Shown: positions 1 to 8,145, numbered from the stretch's first letter. The stretch: 64,000 nucleotides of DNA from Streptomyces ortus (GCF_026341275.1 NZ_JAIFZO010000002.1:7780118-7844117); one strand, 5' to 3'. Notes: generated by a model from the sequence alone, not told the origin. Translations and numbers: made by a program.

Positions 1-1
1 A

Positions 2-1360
2 GCCGCCCGGACCGCCCTGACCGTGCTCGGCGCACTCGCGCTCACCGCCCTGCCCGCGACCGCCACCGCCACCACGACCGCGGACGCCGAGCCTCCCGCG
101 CCGGCGCCCTCCTCCGCCGCGCAGACGCTCGGCGCCGACCGGCCCTCTGCCGTCGTCCTGCGCGCGATGCAGCGCGACCTGCGGCTGACGGGCGCTCAGG
201 CCAGGACGCGGCTGGTGAACGAGGCCGAGGCGGGCACCCGCGCCGGCCGGCTCCAGAACGTCCTGGGCAAGCACTTCGCGGGCGCCTGGGTGCACGGCAC
301 GACCTCCGCCGGCCTGACCGTCGCCACGACCGACGCCGCGGGTGTCGCCGCCATCAAGGCCGACGGGGCCCGGGCGATGGTCGTCAAGAACATGCTGAAG
401 GACCTCCACACCGTCAGGGCGAAGCTGGACGCAGCCGCGGTGGGCACCGCACTGGACACACCGGTCCGCTACGTCGACGTACGGACCAACCGGGTGGCGG
501 TGCAGGCGACGAGCCGCGCCGCCGCCGACAAGCTCGTCGCCGCCGCCGGAGTCGACCGGCGGCTCGTGGACGTCAAGGTGTCGGCGGACCGGCCGCGCGC
601 CCTGTACGACGTCCGGGGCGGCGACGCCTACTACATCGACGACAAGGCGCGCTGCTCGGTGGGCTTCTCCGTGACCAAGGGGGAGCAGCAGGGCTTCGCC
701 AGCGCGGGGCACTGCGGGAAGGCGGGGGCCAGGACCACCGGCTTCAACAAGGTCGCCCAGGGCACCTTCGAGGCCTCCGTCTTCCCCGGCCACGACATGT
801 CCTGGGTGAGCGTCAACAGCGAGTGGACCGCCACGCCCGCCGTCAAGGGCGAGGGTGAGACGAACGTGCAGGTCGCCGGCTCCGTAGAGGCCCTGGTGGG
901 CGCGGCCATCTGCCGCTCCGGCTCCACCACCGGCTGGCACTGCGGCACGATCGAGCAACACGACACCACCGTGAGCTACGCCGAGGGCGACATCAACGGA
1001 GTGACCCGTACGACCGTGTGCGCGGAGCCGGGTGACTCCGGGGGCTCCTACCTGTCCGGCACCCAGGCCCAGGGCGTCACCTCCGGAGGCAGCGGCGACT
1101 GCAAGACCGGCGGCATCACCTTCCACCAGCCCATCAACCCGCTGCTCACCACGTACGGTCTGACGCTCAGGACCGCCACGGCCCAGAGCGGTACGCCCGC
1201 CCCGGTGGACGGCCGGACGGTCGGCTGGACCACGGGCCGGGTGTACGAGGTCGGGACCCGGGTGACGTACGACGGCGTCCCGTACGAGTGTCTGCAGACG
1301 CACCAGGCGCAGGGAGCGTGGCAGCCCCGCCTCACGCCGGCCCTGTGGCAGCGCCTCTGA
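2..1360 (+). CDS. Secreted S1 family (alpha-lytic type) serine protease with C-terminal chitin-binding module, 5' end cut off
   Basis: Extracellular serine endopeptidase. The first in-frame codons read ARTALTVLGALALTALPA, a hydrophobic signal-peptide core, so the true start lies just left of base 1; the GTG at 23 is internal to the signal. A prodomain (about residues 40-200) precedes the protease domain. The catalytic triad is visible: His in SAGHCG (about nt 709), Asp in HDMSW (about nt 794) and Ser in PGDSGGS (about nt 1037), with paired Cys residues around them. After a short linker the last 50 residues (VGWTTGRVYEVGTRVTYDG onward) form a CBM5/12-type fold rich in Trp and Tyr, suggesting attachment to chitin or another polysaccharide. 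The stop is 11 bases from the stop of the convergent serine hydrolase gene and no clear hairpin separates them. Family assignment is firm; the substrate is not known. Confidence 0.93.
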   Translation, partial: AARTALTVLGALALTALPATATATTTADAEPPAPAPSSAAQTLGADRPSAVVLRAMQRDLRLTGAQARTRLVNEAEAGTRAGRLQNVLGKHFAGAWVHGTTSAGLTVATTDAAGVAAIKADGARAMVVKNMLKDLHTVRAKLDAAAVGTALDTPVRYVDVRTNRVAVQATSRAAADKLVAAAGVDRRLVDVKVSADRPRALYDVRGGDAYYIDDKARCSVGFSVTKGEQQGFASAGHCGKAGARTTGFNKVAQGTFEASVFPGHDMSWVSVNSEWTATPAVKGEGETNVQVAGSVEALVGAAICRSGSTTGWHCGTIEQHDTTVSYAEGDINGVTRTTVCAEPGDSGGSYLSGTQAQGVTSGGSGDCKTGGITFHQPINPLLTTYGLTLRTATAQSGTPAPVDGRTVGWTTGRVYEVGTRVTYDGVPYECLQTHQAQGAWQPRLTPALWQRL

Positions 1361-1371
1361 CACCCACTCGG

Positions 1372-2496
1372 TCACATCCCGGCCAGCAGCGCGTACGCCG
1401 TCGCCACGAAGGTGTCGCGGGCCCGGAAGCGGCGGGTGCACACGGCGGCCAGCGCCGTTCCGGTGTCGGGCCTGAACCCCAGGAAGGCCTGCTGGCCGAG
1501 TGTGGCCCCGCAGTGGAAGTACATCGGTCCCCGGCCGGTGGGGTGCTGGAACCAGGCCACCGTGTGCACATGCCGGTGCCCCCAGCCGCGCCGCAGGACC
1601 GGACGGCGTACCGCCCGCAGGGCATCGGCCAGGGTGCCCTCGGCGGGAGCCGGGCCCGGCGTGTACGGGCCCGACGGTTCCAGGTGTGCTTCGAGGAACG
1701 TCAGCAGATCGGCCGCAGTGGCCCGGACGGCGCCGGCCGACTGGAAGCCGCCGACGGTCAACGGGGGCACGGGAGTGGTGCCGTCCTTGCGGTGTCCTGT
1801 GGCGTCGGTGTCCGGCCCGCCGGGCCGCAGCGCGGTGCCGCTCAGTCCGAGTGGCCGCAGCACCTGGGCGCCGAGCAGGTCGTCCCAGGGCGTCGCGGTG
1901 GCCGCGGCCAGGGCGTGACCGAGCACGGCGACACCGAAGTTGGAGTAGTGCCAGCGGGTGCCGGGCCGCCGGCGCTGCCGGTGGCGCAGAAACGCCTCGA
2001 CCACCCGCCGGTCCGGATAGGCGGCGTACGGGTCCGTGCGCCAGGTCGGCAGGGCGCGGAGGAAGAAGTCGGCGGGCAGCGCGGGCAGCCCGGAGGTGTG
2101 GGTGATCAGATGCGCGAGGGTGACGGGGTCCCGGCCGGCCCGCCGCGCCGGGTCCAGACAGGTGGCGGCGGGCGCACCGGCGGACAGGGTGCCCGACTGC
2201 GTCAGCCGGGCGAGCAGCAGCCCGGTGAACGTCTTGGTGGCCGAGCCGATCTCGTAGCGCAGTTGATCGCGGGGAACGGGCGGCGGCGGCCCGGTGCCGC
2301 CGCAGCGCACGGTGCGCCGACCTTCCCGGGAGAGGGCGAGGACGACGTCGGGCGCGTCCACGGCGTCGACGGCCTCGTCGAGCAGGTCCCGTACCGTCTC
2401 GTCGTCCGGGGGCTGCTCCTGGGCGGGGCGGTAGGACGGGAGTTCACCCGCGAGGCCGGGCGCGACGCCCGGCCAGGGGTCGGGTCGCGGTGTCAT
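1372..2496 (-). CDS. Beta-lactamase/DD-peptidase-fold serine hydrolase, last gene of the five-gene operon
   Basis: Class C beta-lactamase-type serine hydrolase of 374 residues without a signal peptide, so probably cytoplasmic. All three active-site elements are present: SATK (S85-K88), YSN (184-186) and HCG (328-330). Enzymes of this fold act as peptidases, esterases, amidases or transpeptidases. The start at 2496 is chosen because its ATG overlaps the TGA of the upstream gene (ATGA), implying translational coupling; the open frame continues far upstream but only as a shadow of the neighbouring gene. Its position as the final member of an operon that starts with a short peptide suggests it might cut or transfer that peptide, which is inference. 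A stand-alone esterase or D-amino-acid peptidase is the main alternative. Confidence 0.88.
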   Translation of the reverse strand: MTPRPDPWPGVAPGLAGELPSYRPAQEQPPDDETVRDLLDEAVDAVDAPDVVLALSREGRRTVRCGGTGPPPPVPRDQLRYEIGSATKTFTGLLLARLTQSGTLSAGAPAATCLDPARRAGRDPVTLAHLITHTSGLPALPADFFLRALPTWRTDPYAAYPDRRVVEAFLRHRQRRRPGTRWHYSNFGVAVLGHALAAATATPWDDLLGAQVLRPLGLSGTALRPGGPDTDATGHRKDGTTPVPPLTVGGFQSAGAVRATAADLLTFLEAHLEPSGPYTPGPAPAEGTLADALRAVRRPVLRRGWGHRHVHTVAWFQHPTGRGPMYFHCGATLGQQAFLGFRPDTGTALAAVCTRRFRARDTFVATAYALLAGM

Positions 2497-3413
2497 GCCG
2501 GTGCGTGCGCCAGGCGCGTCAGGGCGCGGGACGTGGCCAGTACGGAGGCGAACGCGGCGACGAGCGTCGGGTGGTAGACGAGGTCGAAGAGTTCCTCGGG
2601 GTTCCCCTCGGGCATCGTGCGCACGGCGGGCATCGCACCGTCGGGCTGCTGGGCGGCGGCGAAGCCTTCCCAGGCCCGCTCGTCCAGCGTGGGGCACGGC
2701 AGACAGGCGTCGACGACGAGCAGTTCGCCGAGCAGGTCCCAGCGTTCCAGGTCGAGCCAGTCGTCCAGCCAGGCCGGCAGCCAGGTGGCGAGGTAGTCGG
2801 CGAGCGGAGCCGGAATGCCGTCGGGGTTTGCGCCCCAGTCGGTGAGGTGGAAGACGGTGTGCGTGATGTCGTAGGCGATGTGCCCCTCGACGGTCCAGGG
2901 TTCGGGGGTGCGGCCGAGCCATGTCCTGCCGATCACCTCGGACTCCGGCGGCCTGGCCGGCAGCCCGAAGCGGCGTTGGAACGCGGACAGCCCCAGCCGG
3001 CGCGTCGGCGGCAGCTCGAAGGCGTGGAAGCTCTCCAGCCGCTGGTTGAGCCGGAAGGCCGCCTCGGCCTCGGGGTGGCTGTGGCCGAGTTCCTTGAACG
3101 GGAGATAGACCTCGAAGGGGATGGGGGAGAGAGGCTCGATGCGCTGGCCGCGGACCAGCATCCGGCCGCCGTCCAGCGTGTCGCGCCAGGCGTGGTCGAG
3201 CAACTGCCGGGCCAGCTGCGCCTGTCGGGAGCCGGCCACGCCCTCGCGGAACAACACCTTGCAGATGAGGGCCAGTTCGCCGACCGGTTTGAAGCGCTCC
3301 AGGAAGCCGACCTCCGGGTCGACGTCCTGCTCCAGACGGAATCCGTCCCGGTGGGCGTGCAGCCACTCCAGGGCGCAGGTCCCGACGGTGTGGATGAGGC
3401 GGGTGCTGGTCAT
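2493..3413 (-). CDS. DUF6895-like protein, second of two tandem paralogs
   Basis: Protein of 306 residues, predicted mostly helical, cytoplasmic, with no transmembrane segment. It is clearly paralogous to the gene immediately upstream (3410-4486). Shared blocks are FKPVGELA (about 41-48), RTWLGRTPEPW (163-173), THTVFHLTDWG (184-194, containing H185 and H189 as HxxxH), the YLATWLPAWLDDWL helix, and YHPTL (280-284) near the C-terminus. I recall this family only as DUF6895; no activity is known to me. The conserved HxxxH plus a distant third His would suit a metal site or acid-base catalysis, but that is inference. ATG and TGA overlaps on both sides (ATGA) show tight coupling. The paralog has a long tail that this copy lacks. 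Confidence 0.8.
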   Translation of the reverse strand: MTSTRLIHTVGTCALEWLHAHRDGFRLEQDVDPEVGFLERFKPVGELALICKVLFREGVAGSRQAQLARQLLDHAWRDTLDGGRMLVRGQRIEPLSPIPFEVYLPFKELGHSHPEAEAAFRLNQRLESFHAFELPPTRRLGLSAFQRRFGLPARPPESEVIGRTWLGRTPEPWTVEGHIAYDITHTVFHLTDWGANPDGIPAPLADYLATWLPAWLDDWLDLERWDLLGELLVVDACLPCPTLDERAWEGFAAAQQPDGAMPAVRTMPEGNPEELFDLVYHPTLVAAFASVLATSRALTRLAHAPA

Positions 3414-4486
3414 CTCGGCACTCCTTGCCCGCCGGGTCCCGGATGCGCGGCGCGGGGCGCGCGGGCCGCGTGGGACGCGTGCTCGAAGACGCGCGCCCGC
3501 CCCGCCGGCACGCTCTCGTGATCGCTTGCCCCTGAGCCCGCACCGGTCGCTGCGGTCGACGCGGTCGTGGCCGTGGTGTGGGCACGCAGACGGTCGACGG
3601 TCAGCACGGCGGCGAAGGCCGTCATCAGGGTCGAGTGGTAGCAGCCGACGAAGTCGTGCGCGACCGGCTGGCCCTCGCGCCCTGAACCCACCTCCGGCAC
3701 GGCACCGGACACGTCCTGGGCCCGGCCGAGCTTCGCCCAGGCCTCCCGCAGCATGGTGAGGTCCGGTGGGCCCGGCAGGCTGCCGGCGACGGCCAGCAGT
3801 TCGCAGCTCAGGTCCCACTGCTCGTCCTCGAGACAGGTGTCCAGCCAGGAAGGCAGCCAGTGGTGGAGGTAGTTGGCGACCCGCGGGGGAATGCCGGGGG
3901 GAGTCAGGCCCCAGTCCGTGAGGTGGAAGACCACATGGGTGAGCGTGTACCCGGCGGCCCGTTCGAACGTCCACGGCTCCGGCAGACCGCCGAGCCAGGT
4001 GCGGCCGAGCGCCCGCTCCACGTCGGCGTGGAGCGGGATCCCGCTGCGGCGCTCGGAGTTGAGGACGCTCAGGCGCCGGTTGGGTTCCTGCTCGGTCACC
4101 TGCCAGCCGCGGGTACGGGCCACCGTCGCGGTGGCCTCTTCGTAGCCGGTGTGGCGCAGTCCGGCCGACGCGAACGCCGCGTAGATCTCCAGCGGGTACG
4201 TGGCGAACGGTTCGAGGCGTTGCAGTTCGAGGAAGAGGGCGCCCTGCCCGGTCTGCCGCCAGGCGTAGGCCAGCAGGTCGCGGGCGGCCTCGTGCAGCGG
4301 GTCGGCGGATCCGGTGTGCCTGCGGATGCTCACGCACACCTGGGCCAGTTCGCCGAGGGGCTTCCAGGTGAAGTTCACATCGGCGTGCTCGGCGAGCGCG
4401 TCGTCGCCGAGGGCGAACTCCTCGCGATGGGCGGACACCCAGGCCATCGCGGCCTCGCCGATCCCGTGGACATTGCGCGCCGTCAC
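3410..4486 (-). CDS. DUF6895-like protein, first of two tandem paralogs
   Basis: Protein of 358 residues with the same architecture as the following gene: an N-terminal helical block (WKPLGELAQVCVSIR, about 41-55), RTWLGGLPEPW (162-172), THVVFHLTDWG (183-193, H184 and H188), paired amphipathic helices (NYLHHWLPSWLD) and YHSTL (283-287). The last 60 or so residues form an Ala/Thr/His/Pro-rich tail that looks disordered and is absent from the paralog. The GTG start at 4486 overlaps the upstream TGA (GTGA), and its own stop overlaps the next ATG. Function is unknown; DUF6895 is from memory. Keeping two diverged copies side by side suggests a heterodimer or two successive steps on one substrate, which is inference. 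Confidence 0.8.
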   Translation of the reverse strand: MTARNVHGIGEAAMAWVSAHREEFALGDDALAEHADVNFTWKPLGELAQVCVSIRRHTGSADPLHEAARDLLAYAWRQTGQGALFLELQRLEPFATYPLEIYAAFASAGLRHTGYEEATATVARTRGWQVTEQEPNRRLSVLNSERRSGIPLHADVERALGRTWLGGLPEPWTFERAAGYTLTHVVFHLTDWGLTPPGIPPRVANYLHHWLPSWLDTCLEDEQWDLSCELLAVAGSLPGPPDLTMLREAWAKLGRAQDVSGAVPEVGSGREGQPVAHDFVGCYHSTLMTAFAAVLTVDRLRAHTTATTASTAATGAGSGASDHESVPAGRARVFEHASHAARAPRAAHPGPGGQGVPR

Positions 4487-5199
4487 ACCGGCGCCCCGGT
4501 CCGCATCAGCCGCGCGGCCTCGACCTGCAGCGCCACACGGGGATCGGTGCCGCCCATCTGCGCCACGAACGCGAGGCCGGCCTCCAGTCCGAGCGTGTCC
4601 GGCACTCCGTCGAGGAGGACCAGCCAGCGGCCGGCCCCCGCAGCCTGGAGCCAGTCGCGGCGTCGGACCGCCCGTACGAAGCCCCGGGCGACATCGACGG
4701 GGCGCTCACGGGCCACGCGTGTCACCGCGCAGTCCTCGCCGGGCACCGCGAGCGGGGCCAGTACGGCGAGTTGATGGGTCAGCGACTGCCAGGTGGCGCC
4801 CTCGAGCCAGGCCGCCCGGGGCGCCGCGTCATGCGTGGCGTCGGCAGAGGTGTCCGGGGTGCCGCCCAGCCGTGAGAGTGCCCGCCTCATGGCCCAGTGG
4901 CTCCACGCCGAGGTGGGAGAGGCGTCCGAGGGGGGCGGGTAGGCGTGCACGGCCGCGCCGAGCACGGCGAGGTCGCCGGGCCCGGTGGGCGTGCGGCGCA
5001 GGACGCTCGGCAGAACGGCGTCGGCCCCCACCACGCGTACGGCGGCGAGGGCGAGACGGTCGGCCGCCTCCGGTCCGTCGGCTCCAGGGACGCTGCCGGC
5101 CAAACCGAACGGGCCCCCGCTCCGAAGAGCGGAGACCAGTTCCGACGTCAGGCCCTGCACTGCGTCCGCCAGGCGGGTCGAAGTGCCTGACTGTTCCAT
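4483..5199 (-). CDS. Unrecognised 238-aa protein between the short peptide gene and the DUF6895-like pair
   Basis: I do not recognise this protein. It is 238 residues, Ala- and Leu-rich, soluble and probably all helical, with no signal peptide, membrane segment or standard catalytic motif. A Trp-containing stretch (SAWSHWAMRRALSRL, about 97-111) and an Arg-rich helix (FVRAVRRRDWLQAAG) stand out. It starts with ATG 13 bases after the stop of the 62-residue peptide gene and its stop overlaps the GTG of the next gene, so it belongs to the same transcript. Candidate roles are a peptide-binding or chaperone-like adaptor for the short peptide, or a scaffold for the DUF6895-like enzymes. Neither is shown by the sequence; only co-occurrence supports a link. 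Confidence 0.72.
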   Translation of the reverse strand: MEQSGTSTRLADAVQGLTSELVSALRSGGPFGLAGSVPGADGPEAADRLALAAVRVVGADAVLPSVLRRTPTGPGDLAVLGAAVHAYPPPSDASPTSAWSHWAMRRALSRLGGTPDTSADATHDAAPRAAWLEGATWQSLTHQLAVLAPLAVPGEDCAVTRVARERPVDVARGFVRAVRRRDWLQAAGAGRWLVLLDGVPDTLGLEAGLAFVAQMGGTDPRVALQVEAARLMRTGAPV

Positions 5200-5211
5200 G
5201 TGGCTGTCCCG

Positions 5212-5400
5212 TCAACCCTTCTTCGGCCGCGGAGTCGGAGGCGACAGCAGGAGTGAGGTCGACCCGGACGTCAGGGCGAGCGCCGCGCACTCGCGGCTGT
5301 CACGGTACGAGCCGTCGGCCTCGACCGGGTCGAGTGCCGCCTCGACGTCCACGCCCTGGACCTCGGTGAGCTCATCGGTCAGAAACTCGGTGGAAGACAT
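5212..5400 (-). CDS. Short peptide with acidic N-half and Ser/Thr/Cys-containing C-half, possible RiPP precursor
   Basis: A 62-residue peptide, first gene of the operon. Residues 1-30 are acidic (nine Asp/Glu), resembling a recognition leader. Residues 31-62 hold ten Ser/Thr, one Cys (C38), an aliphatic patch (TSLLLSPP) and a basic Pro/Lys end (RPKKG). The change in character around DGSY (about 29-32) looks like a leader/core boundary. An AAAGGGG ribosome-binding site stands about nine bases before the ATG at 5400, which supports real translation, and the AT-rich 5401-5560 region in front is the likely promoter. No transporter, LanC, YcaO or radical-SAM enzyme lies nearby, so this would not be a standard lanthipeptide or thiopeptide. 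Alternatives are a small regulatory or signalling peptide. Confidence 0.6.
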   Translation of the reverse strand: MSSTEFLTDELTEVQGVDVEAALDPVEADGSYRDSRECAALALTSGSTSLLLSPPTPRPKKG

Positions 5401-5621
5401 ACCACCATCCCCTTTGCGAGAGACATGTTCTTCTCGGTTCTCGAAGGTACGGGTGACCGTTATGCCCGGACTTATTCATAGAAGTTTGATTTGTCTTAGT
5501 CGGTAGTGTTTTCAACTTCTCCTGCCGGGTGCGCCACCTGCCGGATTCCGGCAACAACCGCCCCGGTACAGGGCTCAGTTCAGTCATGTTCCGTCGACCG
5601 TCTCCTCAGGAGAATGTGCAG
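5401..5621. promoter_or_regulatory. AT-rich divergent control region with inverted repeat
   Basis: This gap between the leftward peptide operon and the rightward membrane-protein gene is clearly lower in GC than the rest of the window, especially 5455-5520. It contains AGAAGTT at 5480-5486 mirrored by AACTTCT at 5514-5520, a 7-bp inverted repeat with a 27-base spacer. A dyad of this kind in a promoter region could be an operator for a dimeric regulator. No dedicated regulator gene is adjacent. Promoter hexamers cannot be assigned with confidence. Confidence 0.4.
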
Positions 5622-6731
5622 GTGACTCCCCTGAGGACCGAAGTGCCGACCGAAGCGCCGCCCGTGGTTCGGCGTGCGCGCAACCGTAGGCAGAGGATCG
5701 GCGCCGCCGCCGTCGGCTCCGTGTGCGCGCTGGTTGCGGCATGGCTGCTGCTGGTCAGCACGCCCGCCGCGATCAGCGAGGGGAACGCCTTCAGGGCCGC
5801 GCCCCGATGCGCCTCGGACGGCAGTGGCCCCGGCGGCGGGGCGTCCGGTGACTGCCTGCGGACCGTGAGCGCGCGCATCGACCGCACCGAGGACGTCCGG
5901 GGCCGCAAGACGCCCTCATACCACTTGTACGTCGTGGCGGCGGACGGCACGAAGGGGCGCGCCCGACTGGGCGGCAGCCCGACGGAGCGCCCGGTCGCCT
6001 CCCCGGGAGCGGACGTGGAGGTCACGTACTGGCGAGGACGGATCCGGTACGTGGACCTCGCGGCCGGACGCAAGTACTCCCACGCGGACCCGCGCGACGA
6101 CTACAAGGTCGTCGCCTCCCCGGGCCTCGCCGTCGGCCTCTACGGCACGGGATTCCTGTGGTGCTGGTTCTGGACGGCGCTGCACTCCCGGGCGGCGAGG
6201 AGGGCGCACCCCTGGGACCTCGGCGTCGCCTTCCTCGCGGCCGTGTGTCTGGCCGTCGTCGGCGGGCTCGCCCCGTGGGTCACCGACGACATGGGGGCGG
6301 CGCTCCTCCTCGTCGGCCTTGCCGTCGCGGTCGCGGTCGCGGTCTGCGTGGCGATCGCCGTGGTCCTGCGCCTGCGCCGACGCGGTGACGACACCATCGA
6401 TGTGCCGCCCTCCGTGCCGACCGGGGAGCAGCACTTCCCGGGCCGGATCCTGGGCGAGGTCCCCTACGCGGAGCGCGGCACCCATCTGCTGGCCGCCGCA
6501 GGCCGGCTGGCGACGACCATGGGCCATCCGGGTGCGGCCCACCGCCGGGCGGTGCCGCGCACCCTGACCCCGCTGCGGGTCCGCCACCCGTACTGGTCGG
6601 ACGCCTCCCCGACGGGTCTGCGGGGCGAGGCCCAGGTCCTGGAGTGCGAGGACGGCGGTGTACCGGTGCTGGTCGTCACGGGCCGGGAGCACATGCCGTG
6701 GGTGCTGGGCGCCCTGACACCGCGGCCGTGA
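5622..6731 (+). CDS. Three-TM membrane protein of unknown function
   Basis: Predicted integral membrane protein of about 369 residues. A basic N-terminus (RRARNRRQR) is followed by a hydrophobic segment (VCALVAAWLLLVS), an extracytoplasmic domain of about 120 residues with two Cys (RCASDG and GDCLRT), a second hydrophobic stretch (GLYGTGFLWCWFW), a hairpin of two further segments (LGVAFLAAVCLAVVGGLA, then a Val/Ala-rich helix), and a cytoplasmic C-terminal domain of about 120 residues. The GTG at 5622 is preferred because AGGAG stands about ten bases ahead; in-frame ATGs further up (5586) lack one. Length and layout resemble conserved Streptomyces hypothetical membrane proteins. I cannot assign a function. 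Confidence 0.75.
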   Translation: MTPLRTEVPTEAPPVVRRARNRRQRIGAAAVGSVCALVAAWLLLVSTPAAISEGNAFRAAPRCASDGSGPGGGASGDCLRTVSARIDRTEDVRGRKTPSYHLYVVAADGTKGRARLGGSPTERPVASPGADVEVTYWRGRIRYVDLAAGRKYSHADPRDDYKVVASPGLAVGLYGTGFLWCWFWTALHSRAARRAHPWDLGVAFLAAVCLAVVGGLAPWVTDDMGAALLLVGLAVAVAVAVCVAIAVVLRLRRRGDDTIDVPPSVPTGEQHFPGRILGEVPYAERGTHLLAAAGRLATTMGHPGAAHRRAVPRTLTPLRVRHPYWSDASPTGLRGEAQVLECEDGGVPVLVVTGREHMPWVLGALTPRP

Positions 6732-6829
6732 CCCTTCCGGCGGTCGCCGGGACGCCCGAAGAGGGGCGGTAATCCGGAGGCGGCGGGGTAGAGGGAGGTC
6801 GACCAGTCCCCGTTGCGAAGGTGCCGAGA

Positions 6830-7255
6830 ATGACCGACGACGCCTATCTGTTCCTGCTCGACGACGCGGCCGTGCGGCTCGGCGTGTCCCCGGCCGCCGT
6901 CGGTGAGCTCGCCTGCATGGAGACTCCCGCGGTACGGGCCTGGCTGGACGCCCAGGGGACGACGGCGACCGCGCCGGAACTGCGGCTGCTGCCGCCGGAG
7001 GAGACGGACTCCGTTCCCGAGGGCGTGGAGCGGCTGCCGGTGCCGCTGAGCGACGAGGAACTGAGCCGGGTGCGCGGGCGGACCGGCCCGGAGGCCCTGG
7101 CGCGGATCGAGGAGCAGCTGCTGTCCTACCGCGACATCACGGACGGGCGCGACGAGCTGATCGGACGGGCGCTGGCCGCGGGTGTCCCGCCGCACCGCAT
7201 CGTGGAGCTGACCGGCGAGGACCCGGCGACGGTCACCGCCGCGGCCGGCGTCTGA
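6830..7255 (+). CDS. DUF6003-like small acidic protein
   Basis: Small soluble acidic protein of 141 residues. It begins MTDDAYLFLLDDAAVRLGV and has a predicted helical C-terminal part (YRDITDGRDELIGRALAAGV, then PPHRIVELTGEDPATV) that resembles a short helix-turn-helix. I recall this pattern as the actinobacterial family DUF6003, function unknown. The ATG at 6830 has GAAGG nine bases upstream and is preferred over the in-frame GTG at 6821. It stands alone, about 100 bases after the membrane-protein gene and about 125 bases before the molybdenum hydroxylase genes. A DNA-binding role is possible from the C-terminal helices but not shown. Confidence 0.7.
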   Translation: MTDDAYLFLLDDAAVRLGVSPAAVGELACMETPAVRAWLDAQGTTATAPELRLLPPEETDSVPEGVERLPVPLSDEELSRVRGRTGPEALARIEEQLLSYRDITDGRDELIGRALAAGVPPHRIVELTGEDPATVTAAAGV

Positions 7256-7380
7256 CGAAGAGGCCGCCGCCGGACCCCGCCCCACGGCTCCGGCGTTCCG
7301 GCATTCCGGCGTGCGGGAACGTGTGGCGAGCCGCAGCCTGGATACGTGAGCTGCGTGGTCCAAAGCGCCGTCGGAAGGTC

Positions 7381-8145
7381 ATGAACAGCATGGGCAGCCC
7401 AAGGAACGGCCCGAACAACAGCCCTGGCAGCAGCCCGGTGGACGCCCCGGCGAACAACCCGCTGCCCGGCCCGGCCCCCGACGACGGGGCCGGTCACCCG
7501 GGGAACGCGGGCGTCGCCACCCGGGGTGCGCGCATCCCCTCGTCACCCGATCGCCACCACTCCGAGGTCACGCTGCGGGTGAACGGCGCGCCGCGCACGC
7601 TCGTCGTCGACCACCGCTCCGTCCTGCTGGACGTGCTGCGCGAGCAGCTGCGTCTCACCGGCGCCAAGAAGGGCTGCGACCACGGCCAGTGCGGCGCCTG
7701 CACGGTCCTGGTGGACGGCCGCCGCGTCAACAGCTGCCTGCTGCCCGCCGTGGCCCAGGACGGCCGCGACATCACCACGGTCGAAGGACTCGCCGACGGT
7801 GACGACGGTGACAGTGGTGACGCGGAGGACCGGGCCGACGGGGCCGACAGCGAGGGCGGCGGAGAGCGGCCGGCGCACGCCGGGCTGCACCCGCTCCAGC
7901 GGGCCTTCATCGACCGCGACGCCTTCCAGTGCGGCTACTGCACGCCCGGACAGCTCTGCAGCGCCGTCGGCGCGATCGCCGAGGCCGAGTCCGGTCACCC
8001 CTCGCACGTCACGGATCCCAGCACGCCGTCTGGGCAGCCGGTCGCGCTCGACGCGGACGAGATCCGCGAGCGGCTCAGCGGCAACCTCTGCCGCTGCGGC
8101 GCCTACCCCAACATCGTGCGGGCCGTCGAGGACGTGATCCGGTGA
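7381..8145 (+). CDS. Molybdenum hydroxylase [2Fe-2S] subunit (PaoA/YagT type)
   Basis: Iron-sulfur subunit of a three-subunit xanthine-dehydrogenase-family enzyme; it passes electrons from the molybdenum centre to FAD. Two cluster-binding regions are visible: the plant-ferredoxin type C-x4-C-x2-C set (GCDHGQCGACTVL) and the second domain with CGYCTPGQLC and CRCGAYPNI. An acidic Gly/Asp-rich loop (DDGDSGDAEDRADG) between them is longer than usual. The ATG at 7381 has GGAAGG a few bases ahead; codons further upstream are less plausible. The N-terminal 50 residues are Asn/Pro-rich; PaoA-type proteins often have a Tat signal there, but no twin-Arg is visible, so a cytoplasmic location is likelier. 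The stop overlaps the next start (GTGA). Confidence 0.93.
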   Translation: MNSMGSPRNGPNNSPGSSPVDAPANNPLPGPAPDDGAGHPGNAGVATRGARIPSSPDRHHSEVTLRVNGAPRTLVVDHRSVLLDVLREQLRLTGAKKGCDHGQCGACTVLVDGRRVNSCLLPAVAQDGRDITTVEGLADGDDGDSGDAEDRADGADSEGGGERPAHAGLHPLQRAFIDRDAFQCGYCTPGQLCSAVGAIAEAESGHPSHVTDPSTPSGQPVALDADEIRERLSGNLCRCGAYPNIVRAVEDVIR

